This document shows positions 24,743-37,159 of a stretch of 64,000 nt of DNA, in pieces. The notes under the pieces were generated by a model. The model saw only the letters and a program-made list of their open reading frames with translations, made no database searches and had not been told where the DNA came from. Every line of letters starts with the position of its first letter. Position 1 is the first letter of the stretch. Origin of the DNA: Cephalopachus bancanus (Eukaryota; Chordata; Mammalia; Primates; Tarsiidae); assembly GCA_027257055.1 (NCBI GenBank), contig JAPVLO010000003.1:8621501-8685500 (forward strand). Reading direction: 5' to 3'. The position numbers and the translations under genes are program-made.

Positions 24743-25162
24743 GCCCGGCTCGGTGGCCCAGCCTGTAATCCCGCGCCTTTGGGAGGCTGAGGTGAGTGGA
24801 CTGCCTAAGCCCGCGGGTTCGAGACCCGCCTGGGCAGGCGAGACCTCATCTCTACAATAAAATAAAAAAAATCAAGCCGGGCTCGGTGGCTCAGCCTGTA
24901 ATCCCGCGCCTTTGGGAGGCTGAGGTGAGTGGATTGCCTGAGCCCTCGGGTTCGAGACCTGCCTGGGCAGCGAGACCTCATCTCTACAATAAATTAAAAA
25001 ATCAGCCGGGCGTGGTAGCGCATGCCTGTAATTCCGGTTACTCGGAAGGCTGAGGCGGAAGGGTCGCCGGAGCCCAGCAGGTAGAGGCTGCGGTGGCTGG
25101 GAGCGGCCACTGCACTCCAGTCTGGGCGACAGTGAGACTCCAACTCAAAAAAAAAAAAAAAA
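24743..25162 (+). mobile_element. Trimeric Alu-type SINE (left-left-right)
   Basis: A left arm (24743-24875) is followed by a second, complete left arm (from about 24876, gccgggctcggtggctca) and then a right arm with poly-A. One 15-bp target-site duplication, aagaattgtatacta, flanks the entire three-arm unit (24728-24742 and 25163-25177). No such repeat separates the first arm from the rest, so the trimer apparently inserted as one molecule. Confidence 0.9.
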
Positions 25163-26039
25163 AAGAATTGTATACTAATCCTTTCAAGGGAATACTTAAA
25201 TCTATACTTAGAAATATGGGGTAGCTAGAGTTCACACATAGAGCCTTGCCCCTATTTGTTGTACACAGGGAAGATCAGCGTAGCCTTTCCTTGCCTGTTA
25301 CCTTGTGCCTGTTTGCAGAAACATTATATTTGTGATGAGCTATTTAATCATTTAATAAATCTCTGTGTAGTCACTAGTACATTCCAGCCTCTGTAATGGT
25401 AATAAAAGCTCACTAAGACACCTTATTCACAAACTAGGCAATCATGTGACATAAGGCAGTCAGATCTAAAACATCTATTTTAATGAATTTATTCTTCCAT
25501 TGCTATGCTGCCAAGACTATGCAAAATATGATTATCCCTTTGTTATGATTTTCTTAGACAAGATTGTTTTGCTCTAGGTTCTGTAATAACTTAGAGAACT
25601 CTTACCAACCAAAATTTACACTGGAGAGCAAAAAGAAGACAAAAATCAAAACCTTGAAGCCTTGAAGTTCCTATTCACTAGGGATGAGACAACGCCTTCC
25701 TTACTATCTGTGCAGAAAACGCAGTGCAAACCACAATTCTGTGTTTCCAGTTTTCAGCAATGACGACTACACTTGCCAAAAGTATTTGCTTTGCTAGTGT
25801 CTCAATTCTAGAAAGTTATCAGAAAGTTTACCAGGTGGCCCAGCTCTCTGGCACTGATAAAAAACATACACACAAACAAAAAAACAAAAAAAACCCTCAC
25901 TACTTAGAGAACAGATAGTATAGCTTTTAGTGGCCAGGTTACTTCACAGAACCCCAAATTTTCCCCATATCCAAGGTATTTGTTTTAATAATAGCCCCTG
26001 AGTATGTTCTTGAAGAGGTATAAAATACCCAGGAGCCAA

Positions 26040-26408
26040 GCGACCATAGCTGAGTCTCTTATATGTCTCCCCCAATTTTTTTTGAAGGCCTAACCCTCAG
26101 CAATCAGAATGTAACCATATTTAAAAATAAGGTCTTTTAAAAGATGATTAATTCTTTAGAGTGGGAACTAATTTAGTATGCCTAGTATCCTTATAAAAAG
26201 AAATGTGGATAACAGACACGTACACACAGAGATGACCCTATGAACAAAACAAGAGGAAACTTTTTTCTGCAAGTTACGGAAAGAGGCCTCAGAAGAAACC
26301 TTGATCTTAGACTTCCAGCCTCTAGCGGTATGAGAAAAATAAATTTCTGTTGTTTTAGCCACCTAAGCTGTGGCATTGTGTTATGGCAGTCTTAACAAAC
26401 GAATACAC
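26040..26408 (+). mobile_element. MLT1-type MaLR LTR
   Basis: Shows 'gaaggcctaaccctcagcaa', 'atgtaaccatatttaaaaat', 'tatccttataaaaagaaatg', 'cttccagcctctagcggtat', 'aataaatttctgttgtttta' and 'tgttatggcagtcttaacaa', the usual MLT1 order. The short frames on the minus strand here are not genes. Confidence 0.85.
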
Positions 26409-27059
26409 TCTCTTATGCAGTAACCTTAATCATGGTTCAACTCTCTTTCCCCTCTAGAAAACCTGGAAGACCGTACAGAGTCTTTAACTTGAATAACAGT
26501 CCTACTTCTTAGAAGATGAAGTTGTTTTCCCCTTGATCCTGATTCATCTTTGGAGAAGTAGAATGATTTTTCAGCCAGAGTTATGTTCTTTCAGGAATGA
26601 ACAATTGTCTTCTTTAGGGGAGATCAGTAAAGTATTGAAGAAACTCCCTTAGCCCACGTATTCATCGGGTCACTTTCTCTATACATGTAGAATCTACTGA
26701 GTCACTGAAACGGACATCCAGTCCCCCGGCGCCCTTTATTAATACATCTTTAGTATTGCTCACAGGAACTTCTGTGTCAAAATGAGACCTAAATTAAGTA
26801 CCTTCCAGACCACATTATAATCTCAGTTGAGAGTTCATGTTACTATTTCCACAATCCTCTCAAGTTATCTTTAATATGCTATCCTAATGTGCTGAATTGA
26901 CTATACTGTACAGCAAACACCAGATGACGGTGTAACCCAAGTAACATACATGTCTGTCTGTCTTAATATTGCAGGACCCAAACTTCTCCCATCCCCTTTC
27001 ATGGGAGGTTCTAATTTCAAACAACTTATTTTCAATTCCTTTCCCCCAATCCCACCAAA
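26409..27059. other. No gene recognised
   Basis: Intergenic sequence without a clear repeat or coding frame. Confidence 0.45.
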
Positions 27060-27600
27060 GTGATTTATTAAAGATTCAAGCCATATTTATCTTGCTTTTC
27101 TCCTGGTTAAAAAAATCCCTTTTCAGTATCTAAAATATGAACTATAAAGCCCCTCATGTAACAATTCCAGTTTAATATCTGTCACTATTTATTATTTACT
27201 CTCTGCCACTTCCTCTTTCATATTAAATAATCTAGTCACACGGACCTATTTATCTTTTCCTGAATGCAAAATGATATTCTACCACTCCAAATTTAAATAT
27301 ACAGTTATTTTCCTTGCCTGGAAGACTTTTCTTTCACATATTCATTGGACTTCTCTTAATAATTTATCATATTCAACTCTAGTAGTGATTTTGTCATGAT
27401 TGTCTTTGTAACTCATTCCCAGGTCACAGTAAAGGGTAATCACTCACCCCATAACACAAATAATTCTAAAATACAACTGTTACACTCTATTTCCCTAATC
27501 AGATTGAGAGCATGCTAAGGGAAAAAGAGTTTATTATCTTATCTCTAGCACTTAACATAGAAATGTAAAATTGGTGACTGTTAATTAAATAATTTATTCA
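27060..27600 (+). mobile_element. LINE-2 3' portion
   Basis: Sense L2 3' end blocks: 'ttttcagtatctaaaatatg' followed by 'aaagcccctcatgtaac', 'ccttgcctggaagacttttc', 'cagattgagagcatgctaag' and 'ttatctctagcacttaacat'. Confidence 0.7.
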
Positions 27601-27631
27601 ATATAAGTAATAGAGCCGGCAAAATATTGGG

Positions 27632-27650
27632 TTTTTTTTGGGGGGGGGGG
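27632..27650. repeat. T8-G11 homopolymer junction
   Basis: Eight T followed by eleven G. The length is likely to vary and to be error-prone in sequencing. Confidence 0.85.
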
Positions 27651-28639
27651 ATTTAGGGTAGTGGTTTGGAATGGAAACTTTAGAAATGTTCTGCATTGCC
27701 TGGGTCATCTGGACAAAAGGATCCCCTCAATCCAATAGCTCCTGTAACCACTGCTGGCCTCACCTGGAAATTTCATGCTTCTTTAATGTGGCCCCAAGAC
27801 ATACATTTGTGGTTTAGTTTTATCTATTTCCTCAACACCACTGCTTTCAAAGGAATCATATGATTAATACCATGCTTAACTCTATCTTATAAGCATTCAA
27901 TTTGTCATACTACAACCGGAGATGGGGCATAGAGTAGCAGCATACTATTGCTTAAAAATCTCAATTCATTTAATTTCACAGACCATTTCTAATTTCTCTC
28001 TGAGCCACCATACCATACTGACCTCTCTGTTTTAGACAAACTAGGCTTTCCCTGAACCCTTACTGCTGGAACCAGCAAGGCAACATATGGATAAATACAT
28101 AGGTTCAGCTCTCAGATGTAGGTCTGGACTACTGTTCCGTCACTCCTGTCACCTTTCTGGTTCTTCTTGACTGGACAGCTGGCTCATGTTTGCTGATGCT
28201 CATTGCTGCTCCTCTTCTGCTCTTTTAACTCAATGTTGGTTCTTCACAGTTTCAAATATTAATCACCTCCTATTATTTTTCACATTGATTTGATTCCCTA
28301 ATTGTATTAGCATGGAATTTTTTACCCGTAGTCCAGTTATTTTTATTCTTGTCCTCCAGTGTCCATACTTTAGCATTAACTGATATTCACATGTACACAT
28401 ACACATAAATTAGCAGTATCAATACACTCAATGCAGCCCTGTAAGAAAGAATCATGTTTGGAAGATGCTGTACAAGTGACTATCAGTTTAGAGATACTAC
28501 AGTTAAAAGCAAGAAAGATAATCTATTTCAATCCCATCCAATTAGACAAAAGAAAGAAAAAGACTGAATACGAAGATATGTCTGCGGTAAAATAGCTGGA
28601 TAAAGTCAGTTAAAAACTGAGTGTTCTCCTCTTAAGATC
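27651..28639. other. No gene recognised
   Basis: Intergenic; no supported frame. Confidence 0.45.
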
Positions 28640-29650
28640 AAGAATAAGGCAAAATGTCCACTATCACTACTTCCGTGTAACATTGTATTGGGTATCTTAG
28701 CTAGTGTAATAAGACAAGATAAATGACTAAAAGGAATTACAGTTTGAAAGAAAGAAGGAAACTGTCTTTTTTACAAATAACCAAATTGTATATGTAAACA
28801 AGTACAAAGAAACTCAAGGTATCCACAAAATAAATTAATAAACTATCAGGATATGTCAGAATACACAAGCCAGTTGTATTTCTATCTACCCACAAAAAGC
28901 AACTGGAAAACATATATCTTAAAATATATGTTTTTAGAACATAAATTAGCTGAGAAAAAAATTAACATAAGATGTACAAGACTTTTACACTGAAAGCTAC
29001 AGACAATTGCAGACAAAATATAAAGAAGAACTGTAAAACTGAGAGGTACATTGTCAATGAACTAGAAGATATTAATATCCAGTCTCCCCAAACTGATCTA
29101 TAGATTACTGCCATACCAATCAAAATTCAGGCAGAGGTCTTGGGGAAATTGACAAGACAATTCTAAAACTGATATGGAAATAGAAAAGACTTCATACAGC
29201 CAAAACAATATGGAAAAAGAATAAAGTTGGAAAATGTACACTACCTCCTTGTAAACTATTACAAATCTAAAATGATCAAGTCACTTTGTGGCATTGACAC
29301 AAAGGAAGATAAATAGATTCATGAAGACGAATAAAGCAGTTCAGAAAGAAGTCCAAATGATATATAGTTCATTGATTTTCAACAAAGGCACCAGGGCAAT
29401 TCAATAGGGAAATGCTAGTTTTTTCAACAACTGGTACTGAAACAATTGTACATTCAAATTTCACAGGATAGATATACAAAATCAATTTGAAGTAGATCAT
29501 GGACCTAAACGTAAACATTTAATCTATCAAATTTCTTATAGAACATACAAGAGATCTGTTTCACCTTGGGAGAAAGAAGAATTTTTTAGGATTTAAAAAC
29601 ATCTCCATTCATAAAGCAAAAGTTGATCATTTTCAAAAATGAAAAAATTC
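28640..29650 (+). mobile_element. Old LINE-1 ORF2 fragment
   Basis: Starts at the reverse transcriptase block 'ggcaaaatgtccactatcac' (family: G-CPLSPL) and runs through the C-terminal part of ORF2 with 'ataccaatcaaaattcaggc' and 'ggacctaaacgtaaacattt'. Many stops; ancient. Confidence 0.75.
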
Positions 29651-29654
29651 AGTT

Positions 29655-30165
29655 ATTCTTTCATTATATTTGATATAGCTGAGGTTTTTCATTGATGTCC
29701 TTTATCATGTTGTGGAAGTTTCTTATATTGCCAATTTGTTGAATATTTTAGTATATTATGAATATGATATCTAAATTTTGGTAATTTTTTGCTGTATTTA
29801 TTCACATGGCCATAAAAATTTTTCTCCTTTATTCTGTTAATCCTTTGAAATTAGTTGATTTCTGTTCTGATAGTAAATTGACCTTCCTTTTCTGGAATAG
29901 CACTCATTAAATGATATAATATCCTTTTGATATACAGATAATATAATTTGCTAATAATTTATTGAGGATTACTGAGTCTATATTTATAAGTGATATTGGT
30001 CTAAAATCTTCTTTTGTCTATACTCTTTACAAGTTTTACTGGTAATAGGTTGTGTCAACCTCACAAAAAAGGTTTGGAGGTTTCCTTACTTGGAAAGATT
30101 TCCTATGTTTTATGAGTTTCTATAAATGTCTCTATAAGATTAATGCTTGTTTATTCTTTTAAAAT
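29655..30165 (-). mobile_element. Old LINE-1 ORF2 fragment, antisense
   Basis: AT-rich antisense reverse transcriptase region, with 'ctaataatttattgaggatt' and 'ttccttacttggaaagattt' as recognisable L1 blocks. Confidence 0.6.
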
Positions 30166-30680
30166 TTTTATTTTAGACTCACGTTGCACATGTTCAAGTT
30201 TGTTACATGGTATATGACATGATGGTGAGGTTTGGGCTTCTACTGAGCCCATCACCCAAGGTTGAGCATAGTATCCAATGGGTGGTTTTTCAACACTTAC
30301 CCCTCCTCCCTCCTTTTCCTCTTACGGAGTCCCTAATATCTGTTGTTCCCATCCTTATGTCAGTGTGTGCCCAGTGTTAAGATTTCACTTTTAAGTAAGA
30401 ACATGTAGGAATCAGTTTTCTGTTTCTGTGTTAATTTGCTCAAAATAATGTTTTCCAACTACAAAGGACATGATTTCATTTTTTACAGCTGTTTAATATT
30501 CCACAGTGTATATGAAGCATATTTTTTATTCAATCCACCATTGATGGGTAGCTAAGTTGGTTCCATGATTTTGCTATTGTGAACTGCCCTGTAATAAACA
30601 TATGAATGGAGGTGTCTTTTGATGATTTATGCTTCTTTAGATATATACCAGTAGTGGGATTGCTGGGTTGAAAGATCATA
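30166..30680 (-). mobile_element. LINE-1 3' end, antisense
   Basis: Antisense L1 3' end: 'gcacatgttcaagtttgtta', 'gatggtgaggtttgggcttc', 'tactgagcccatcacccaag', 'tgatgggtagctaagttggt' and 'taccagtagtgggattgctg'. Confidence 0.85.
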
Positions 30681-30970
30681 AAACAGTACAGGTCTCTCAT
30701 TAAAGGAGGTGTGGTAGTGAGAAGAGAAACATGAACTGTTTTGTAACCTTGGACCTGCCTATCAGGGAAAGCAATTGCCTTGATTATAAAGCAGTGAGGC
30801 CAAACCTGTGTTCTAACATCCAAGGAGAGCTCATCTCCCATGCTTTAGAGCTGTTCATTTCCACAGATACCTTGAGACCCTGTCCCTTTTCTCTTAACAC
30901 AATGCCCTGAATTTTTACTAGTGGTCATGTGTCATTCATTATTTGAATCTAATGGGTGATTCACCTCTTT
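30681..30970. other. Unidentified segment between L1 pieces
   Basis: About 290 bp of mixed composition (aaaggaggtgtggtagtgag ... accttggacctgcctatcag) that does not look like L1. It could be an LTR fragment; I cannot name it. Confidence 0.4.
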
Positions 30971-31985
30971 CTGCAATCTACAGATTCAACACAATCCCTA
31001 CCAAATTGCCAGCATCATTTTTTTTCACAGATCTAGAAAAAAATAATATTTAAATTCATATGGAAGCAAAGAAGAGTTCAAATAGCCAAAGCAATTCTAA
31101 GCAAAAAGATCAAAGCCAAAGACATCATATTGCAATACTTCAAACTTTACTACAAGGCTACAAAAACCAAAATAGCATGGTACTGGTACAAAAATAGACA
31201 CATAGATCAATGAAACAAAATAGAGAACTCAGAAATAAAATCACTGACTGGCATCAACTGATCTTTGACAAAGTTGACAAAAATAAACAGTGGGGAAAGG
31301 ACAACCTATATAACAAATGATGCTGGGGAAATCTAGCTAACCATATGCAGGAGTATGAAGCTGGACCCCTGTCTCTCACCATATACAAAAATTAACACAA
31401 GATGTAGTAACAACTTAAACATAAGACCTCAAACTATAAAAATTCTTGAAGAAGCTTAGGAAACATTTGTCTGGACATTGGCCTGGGCAATGAATTCAAA
31501 TCAAGACAAATATAAAACAAATGTAGCAAAAACAAAAATTGACAGGTGGGACCTAATTAAACTTAACAGCTTCTTCATAGCAAAAGGAACTAGCAAAAGT
31601 GTAAATAAAGAACCTATAGAATGGGAGAAAAGAACTGCAAACTATGAACCCGGCAAAGGACACATATCCAGAATCTATAAGGAATTTAAACAAATCAATA
31701 GGAAAAAAATCCTATTAAAAAGTGGGCAAAGGACATGAAGTGACACTTCTCAAAAGAAGGCTCTCAAGCAGCCAACAAACACCTGAAAAAATTATTGGAG
31801 AAATGGAAAGCAAAACCACAATGAGATATTATCTCATACCAGTCAGAATGGCTATTATTAACAAGTCAAAAACAACAAATGCTGCTGAGATTGTAAAGAC
31901 AAGGCAATGCTCACACACTCTTGGTGGCAATATAAGCTAAGCCAGTCCCTGTGAAAAGCAATCTGGAGATTTCTCAAAGAACTGT
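30971..31985 (+). mobile_element. LINE-1 ORF2 C-terminal fragment
   Basis: Starts 'ctgcaatctacagattcaac', passes 'agcatggtactggtacaaaa' and 'gggaaatctagctaaccata', and encodes decayed blocks such as KIDRWDLIKLNSFF (near 31540) and QPTEWEKR-like residues. Stops at the border with the 5'-inverted L1. Confidence 0.82.
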
Positions 31986-33805
31986 TTATTCTTTAAATTG
32001 TCAAAATTCTTTTTTGTGGCTATTCGGAATGGGATTGTGCTTTTTATTTGGATTTTTGTTTGTTTATTGTTGGTGTATAGAAATGCAATTGTCTTTTGCA
32101 TGTTTATTTTATCCTCAGAGACTTTGCCAAAGACCTTTATCAGTCCAAGAGTTTGACAGATTCTCTTGGGTTTTTGAGATATAGAATCATGTTGTCTGCA
32201 AAGAGGGATAACTTAACTTCCTCTTTTCCTGTTTGAATATCCCTGATTTCCTTCTTTTGTCTGATTTTTCTAGCTAGGACTTCCAATACTATGTTAACAG
32301 GAGGGGTGAGAGTAGGCATCCTTGTTTTGTTCCAATTTTCAGGGGAAATGTTTCCAATTTCTATCTGTTTAGGAGTATGTTGGCTGTGGGTTTCTCATAG
32401 ATGGCTCTTACTATTTTGAGGTATGTTCCGTGTATACCTAGATGTTCGAGGGTTTTTATCAAGAAGGGGTGCTAGATTTTATCGAAAGCTTTTTCCATAT
32501 CTAATGATATAATCATGTGACTTTTGTTCTTATATCTGTTGATGTATCTAATTACATTTACGGTCTTGTGGCTGTTGAACCATTCCTGCAACCCAGGGAG
32601 CCTACTTGATCATGGTGTATGATCTTTGAAATGTGTTGTTGGATCCAGTTTGCTAGAATCTTGTTGAAAATTTTAGCACCTATGTTCATCAAGGACATTG
32701 GCCTGTGGTTCTCTTTCTTTGTTAGATCTTTACCTGGTTTGGGTAACAATGTGATGTTAGCTTCATAAAATGATTTGGGGAAAGTTCCATCTTTCTCAAT
32801 TGCCAAAACCCCAAGTGACCATGCCATATGAGATAAGATAGAAAAGTGGGACCTCATCAAACTGACAAGTTTCTGCAAAGCCAAAGAAACCATCAAGAGA
32901 GCAGGGAGACAGCCCACAGACAGGGAAAAAATATTTTCCAACTATTTATACGACAAAGGCCTAACGTCTAGGATCTACAAGACAAAGGCCTATCATCTAG
33001 GATCTACAAGGACCTCAAATGTGCTGAAAAGAAAAAAGCAAACAGCCACATTACAAACTGGGTAAAGGCATGAATAGGTACTTCTCAAAAGAAGACATAT
33101 GAGCAGTCATCAGATACATGAAAAATTGCTCAGCCTTACTAGTCATCAAAGAAATGCAAATTAAACCACACTGAGATACCACCTAACTCCAGTCAGGAAG
33201 GCCATCATCAATAACTCAAAAAACAACAAATGCTGGAGAGGATGCAGAGAAAAGGGAACACTTCAACACTCTTGTTGGGAGCATAAACTAGTACAACCTC
33301 TGTGGAAAACAGTGTGGCAATTCCTAAAAGATCTAAAAATCAACCTTCCATATGACCCCGCAATCCCCCAGCTGGGGATATACCCAAAGGAACTCAAATC
33401 ACTCAATGAAAAAGATACCTGCATACACATGTTTATTGCAGCATTATTCACAATAGCAGAAACATGGAACCAACCATAGTGCCCATTAAAAGAGGACTGG
33501 AAAAAAAATGTGGTACATATACACGATGAGATATTGTGCAGCCATAAAGGACAAAATTACGAATTTCACAGCAACTTGGATGGACTTAGAGTCTATAATA
33601 CTGAGTGCTCTATCACAGAAACAAAGAACTGAGTACCACATGTTCTCACTCATTAGCGGACCTTGAACAATGATCATAATACTATAAGAAAGGAATTGGC
33701 AATAGTGGAAAACTGCCAAGGGATGGGTGCACACACCTCATAAACAAGGGTACCTGCATAATGAGCATTTGTATACCTAACCCTGAATTGTATATTGTAT
33801 ATATA
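31986..33805 (+). mobile_element. LINE-1 with 5' inversion
   Basis: The segment 31986-32790 is ORF2 reverse transcriptase in antisense; minus-strand residues '[20 protein letters not shown]' are clear. At about 32791-32800 the orientation flips, and 32800-33805 is the sense 3' part of ORF2 plus 3' UTR (gaaaagtgggacctcatcaa through taagaaaggaattggcaata). This is the footprint of twin priming during L1 insertion. The two parts show a similar degree of decay. Confidence 0.85.
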
Positions 33806-35335
33806 TATTTTCATTATCCACTGATCAATCGATGGGAATTTAGGTTGATTCCACATTTTTGCAATTGTAAATTGTGCTGTGATGAACATGCAGATGCAGG
33901 TGTCTTTTTTATGTAATGACATTTGTTCCTTAGGGAGGTACCTAGCAGTGGGACTGCTGAATCAAATAATAGATTTACTTTTAGTTCTTTGATTAATCTC
34001 CATACCACTTTCTATAGAGGTTGTACAGATTTACAATACCACCAACAGTATGTAAGTGTTGCCTTTTCTCCACATCTATACCAGCATCTTGTTTTTTTTT
34101 TTAATTTTTTAATAATGACAATTCTTATCGGTATAAGGTGGCATCTCATTGTGTTTTTAATTTGCATTTCCCTGATGATGAGTGATGCTGAACATGTCTT
34201 CATATGTTTGTTGCCCATTTGTATATCTTCTTTTGAGAGATGTCTGTTCATGTCATTTGCCCACTTTTTAATGGGGTGATTTGTTTTTTTCTTGCTGATT
34301 TGCTTGAGGTATGTGTAGATTTTGGATATTAGTCCTTTGTCAGATGTATAGTTTGAAAATATCTTCTCCCATTCTGTAGGCTTATTTGTTTTATTGATTT
34401 TTTCTTTTGCTGTGAGGAAGCTTTTTAGTTTAATTAAGCATATTCATTATTTATTTATTTATTTTTGTTACCTTCGCTTTTGGGATTTTAGCCATAAATT
34501 CTTTGCCTAGGCCAATGTCTATAAGAGTTTTTCCTAAGTTTTCTTCTAGGGTTTTTTATTATTTAATTCATCTTAAGCTATTAACGTATATATATGGGGA
34601 GAGGTAGGAATCAAGTTTCATTTTTCACATGTAGTTATCCAACTTTCCCAGCACCATTTGTTGATTATGGTGTCCTTTCCCTATTGTATGTTTTTGTCTG
34701 TTTTGTCCAAGATCAGTTGGGTGTAGGCATTTGGGTTATTTCTGGATTCTCTAATCTGCTCCATTGATCCATATGTATCTTTTGTACCAATACCATACTG
34801 TTTTGGTTACTATAGCCTTGTAATTTAATTTAAAGTCAGATAATATGATGCCTCCAGCTTTGTTCTTTTTGCTTAGGATTGCTTTGGCTATTCTGGCTCT
34901 TTTTTGGTTGCATATAAGTTTTAGGATTAGCCAGGCTCGGTGGCTCAGCCTGTAATCCTGCGCCTTTGGGAGGCTGAGGTGAGTGGATTGCCTGAGCCCA
35001 CAGGTTCAAGACCTGCCTGGGCAGGCGAGACCTCATCTCTACAATAAATCAAAAAATTAGCCGAGCGTGGTAGCGTGTGCCTGTAATTCCAGCTACTCAG
35101 AAGGCTGAGGCAGAAGGATCGCCGGAGCCCAGCAGGTCTAGGCTGCGGTGGCCAGGAGTATACTCAGTCTGGGTGACAGAGTGAGACTCCAACTCAAAAA
35201 AAAAAAAAAGTTTTAGGATTGCTATTTCTAATTCTGTGAAAAATGGTAGTTTGATAATGATTGCATTGAATCTGTAGATTAGTTTAGCTATATTGGTCAT
35301 TTTAACAATGTTTATTCTTCCAATCTATGAGCATG
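33806..35335 (-). mobile_element. LINE-1 3' half, antisense, split by an Alu
   Basis: Antisense ORF2 C-terminus: 'tagcagtgggactgctgaat', 'accaacagtatgtaagtgtt', 'tttttaatggggtgatttgt', 'ttcacatgtagttatccaac' and 'accaataccatactgttttg'. After the Alu at 34929-35208 the frame continues (gctatttctaattctgtgaa). Confidence 0.88.
34929..35208 (+). mobile_element. Dimeric Alu-type SINE with shortened right arm
   Basis: Target-site duplication agttttaggatt at 34917-34928 and 35209-35220. The right arm lacks most of the 'gcggccactgcactcca' block: 'gtggccaggagtatactcag' joins directly to 'tctgggtgacag'. Inserted in an antisense L1. Confidence 0.93.
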
Positions 35336-35806
35336 TGCACCCCAGATATTTAAAATAATAAAATAGGCAAAATTCAGTAGTAAATTATCTAGACTTAAAG
35401 TTTTATATGTGGAAAAAATTTCACTAATTCAGCTACTTTACTTGTTATATATCTATTCATATTTTTCTGTTTCTTGTGTTTGTCTTGGTGGTAGTACTCT
35501 TCAGAAAATATATCATTTAATTGAAGTTGTTATATTTATTAGGATAATATTGTTAATAATTCCCCCTTATTGTCCTTTAATTACTTTAATTCTTGAAGTG
35601 TTTAATTTGTGCTTTCACTTTTTCCTTTATCAGTTAGAATTTTATCAATTTCATTATTCTTTTCATGTAGCTATCTTTTGTATTTGCTATTTTTATGTAT
35701 TTCTTTTATTTATTTCTTCTCTTCATTTTTTCTATTTACTTTAAGTAGCCTTGTTCTTTTCCTAGCTTCTTTAATTGATATCTTAGGTAACTGATTTAAA
35801 ACCTTT
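35336..35806 (-). mobile_element. Old LINE-1 ORF2 fragment, antisense
   Basis: Very T-rich antisense ORF2 sequence (ctttgtatttgctattttta, agcttctttaattgatatct). The open frames on the plus strand are by-products of this composition. Confidence 0.55.
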
Positions 35807-35809
35807 CAA

Positions 35810-36213
35810 AAACTGATAAACAGTGTGGTGGGTAGGTGCATTGTCATGGTGGAAGAACAAGTCATGTTTCTTCCATAAGTTGTGATGCAACTTGCCAAAA
35901 ACGGTGTGACCCCTGCACTCTACCTTCCCTATTTATCCAATCTTGCCCCAGGTGATTTCTTTTGTTTTCCTGGATGAAAAAAGTCCTCAAAGGGAAATAT
36001 TTTACAGATGTGGAAGAGGTGAAATTAAAAAATGGCAAAAGTACTAAAAAGCATCAAAATTGACAAGTTCAAAAGCTGTTTTGAGCAGTGGAAAAAACCT
36101 CTTGACAAGTGTATTGCATAAAATGAAAGTTATTTGAAGGCAACTGAAGTTTAGATATGTAAGAACAAAGATTCAATTTTTATAAATTCTGGGTTTTTGT
36201 GTCCTCCCTCATA
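35810..36213 (+). mobile_element. Mariner-like relic with internal inversion
   Basis: On the plus strand, 35930-36130 carries the transposase C-terminus: a decayed L-P-N-L-A-P-G-D-F-F block and 'FKSCFEQWKKPLDKC'. It ends in a terminal repeat (gtgtcctccctcata). The first 70 bp (35815-35885) read in the opposite sense, where 'HDNAP' is visible on the minus strand. Part of the element is therefore inverted. Confidence 0.72.
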
Positions 36214-36950
36214 TACAGTTTTGATTTTTTCTTTTTTGACAATTTCATATTTTTATCATTCGTATGATAATACTCTTTTTTCTTGCCTTTTTCATGTATT
36301 TATTCATTTTAAATTTTTATTAATATTTTTAGTTGACAAATCATAACATGCATACTTATAAGGCACTATTTGATGTTTTTGGTTTGCTTTTGTTAGAAGC
36401 AGTAGGGTCTGCTTGAAATCATCCTGCCACAAAACAGTGCACTATCACTAGAAGCTAAAAGTCTGGGATATACTTTTCAGGAAGATTTTACCAAACTTCA
36501 TTTTTTTGCTGGTAATGGGATAAGAGGGACAAAAGCAAGCAAGGATTGCTTCTAGTTTCTTGGTTTAAGTATATGAGTGAATGCTGGTGCTATGTGAGAA
36601 AGTGAGGAAGACTAGAGATTCTCACATATCAAGATTTTGGCTGTTTCTTTTTCAGAGAGAAAATTCCATGAAAGTTCCGTTTTTCTTTTTTTCAGTGTTT
36701 TCTGTTGTGTCTCCAAAGCAGAAGTGTGATCTGTTGCTGTACACATAGTGGGAAATCAGGTTGGCAACCTTCCTCAGTCTTAGTCACTGCTTCTATCTAA
36801 TCTTTTTGTGGGTAGCCCTAAAATAATGTTATCTTCTAACCCTGTGCCCTAGGCACAATCAAATAAAGCTAAATGATTCACTTGGAGCCATACAAACCTT
36901 GGTCTACAGGAACTGAACAGGTGAGTTAGAAGGACTATTGGATAAAGAAA
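36214..36950. other. No gene recognised
   Basis: AT-rich intergenic DNA; the first 150 bp may be an old repeat. Confidence 0.45.
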
Positions 36951-37056
36951 TTCAGAAGAGGGGGACACTGGGACCAGATATCAGTATCTTTTCTCTCTTC
37001 TGCTTCAGAAGAGGGGGACACTGGGGCCAGATATCAGTATCTTTTCTCCCTTCTGC
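36951..37056. repeat. Tandem duplication, 2 x 53 bp
   Basis: The unit beginning ttcagaagagggggacactg is present at 36951-37003 and 37004-37056 with two base differences, so the duplication is recent. Confidence 0.95.
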
Positions 37057-37159
37057 TTCAACCGTTTGCAATGTAGTTTTGGTGAATATTGTCTAAAGAA
37101 GAAAAAAAGATAATTCAAGAAGCAAGTCAAAAGCCATAGAATGGAAAAAAATCTAACAT

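Noticed and set aside
24743..25162. tRNA-like B box (GGTTCGAGACC)
   Set aside because: It is the internal RNA polymerase III promoter of the Alu-type SINE; no cloverleaf or anticodon arm is present, so not a tRNA gene.
26168..26376. Two minus-strand frames of 61-64 codons
   Set aside because: They lie entirely inside an MLT1-type LTR.
35409..35794. Leu/Phe/Ser-rich open frames suggestive of membrane proteins
   Set aside because: Antisense of A-rich L1 ORF2, which automatically yields hydrophobic frames.
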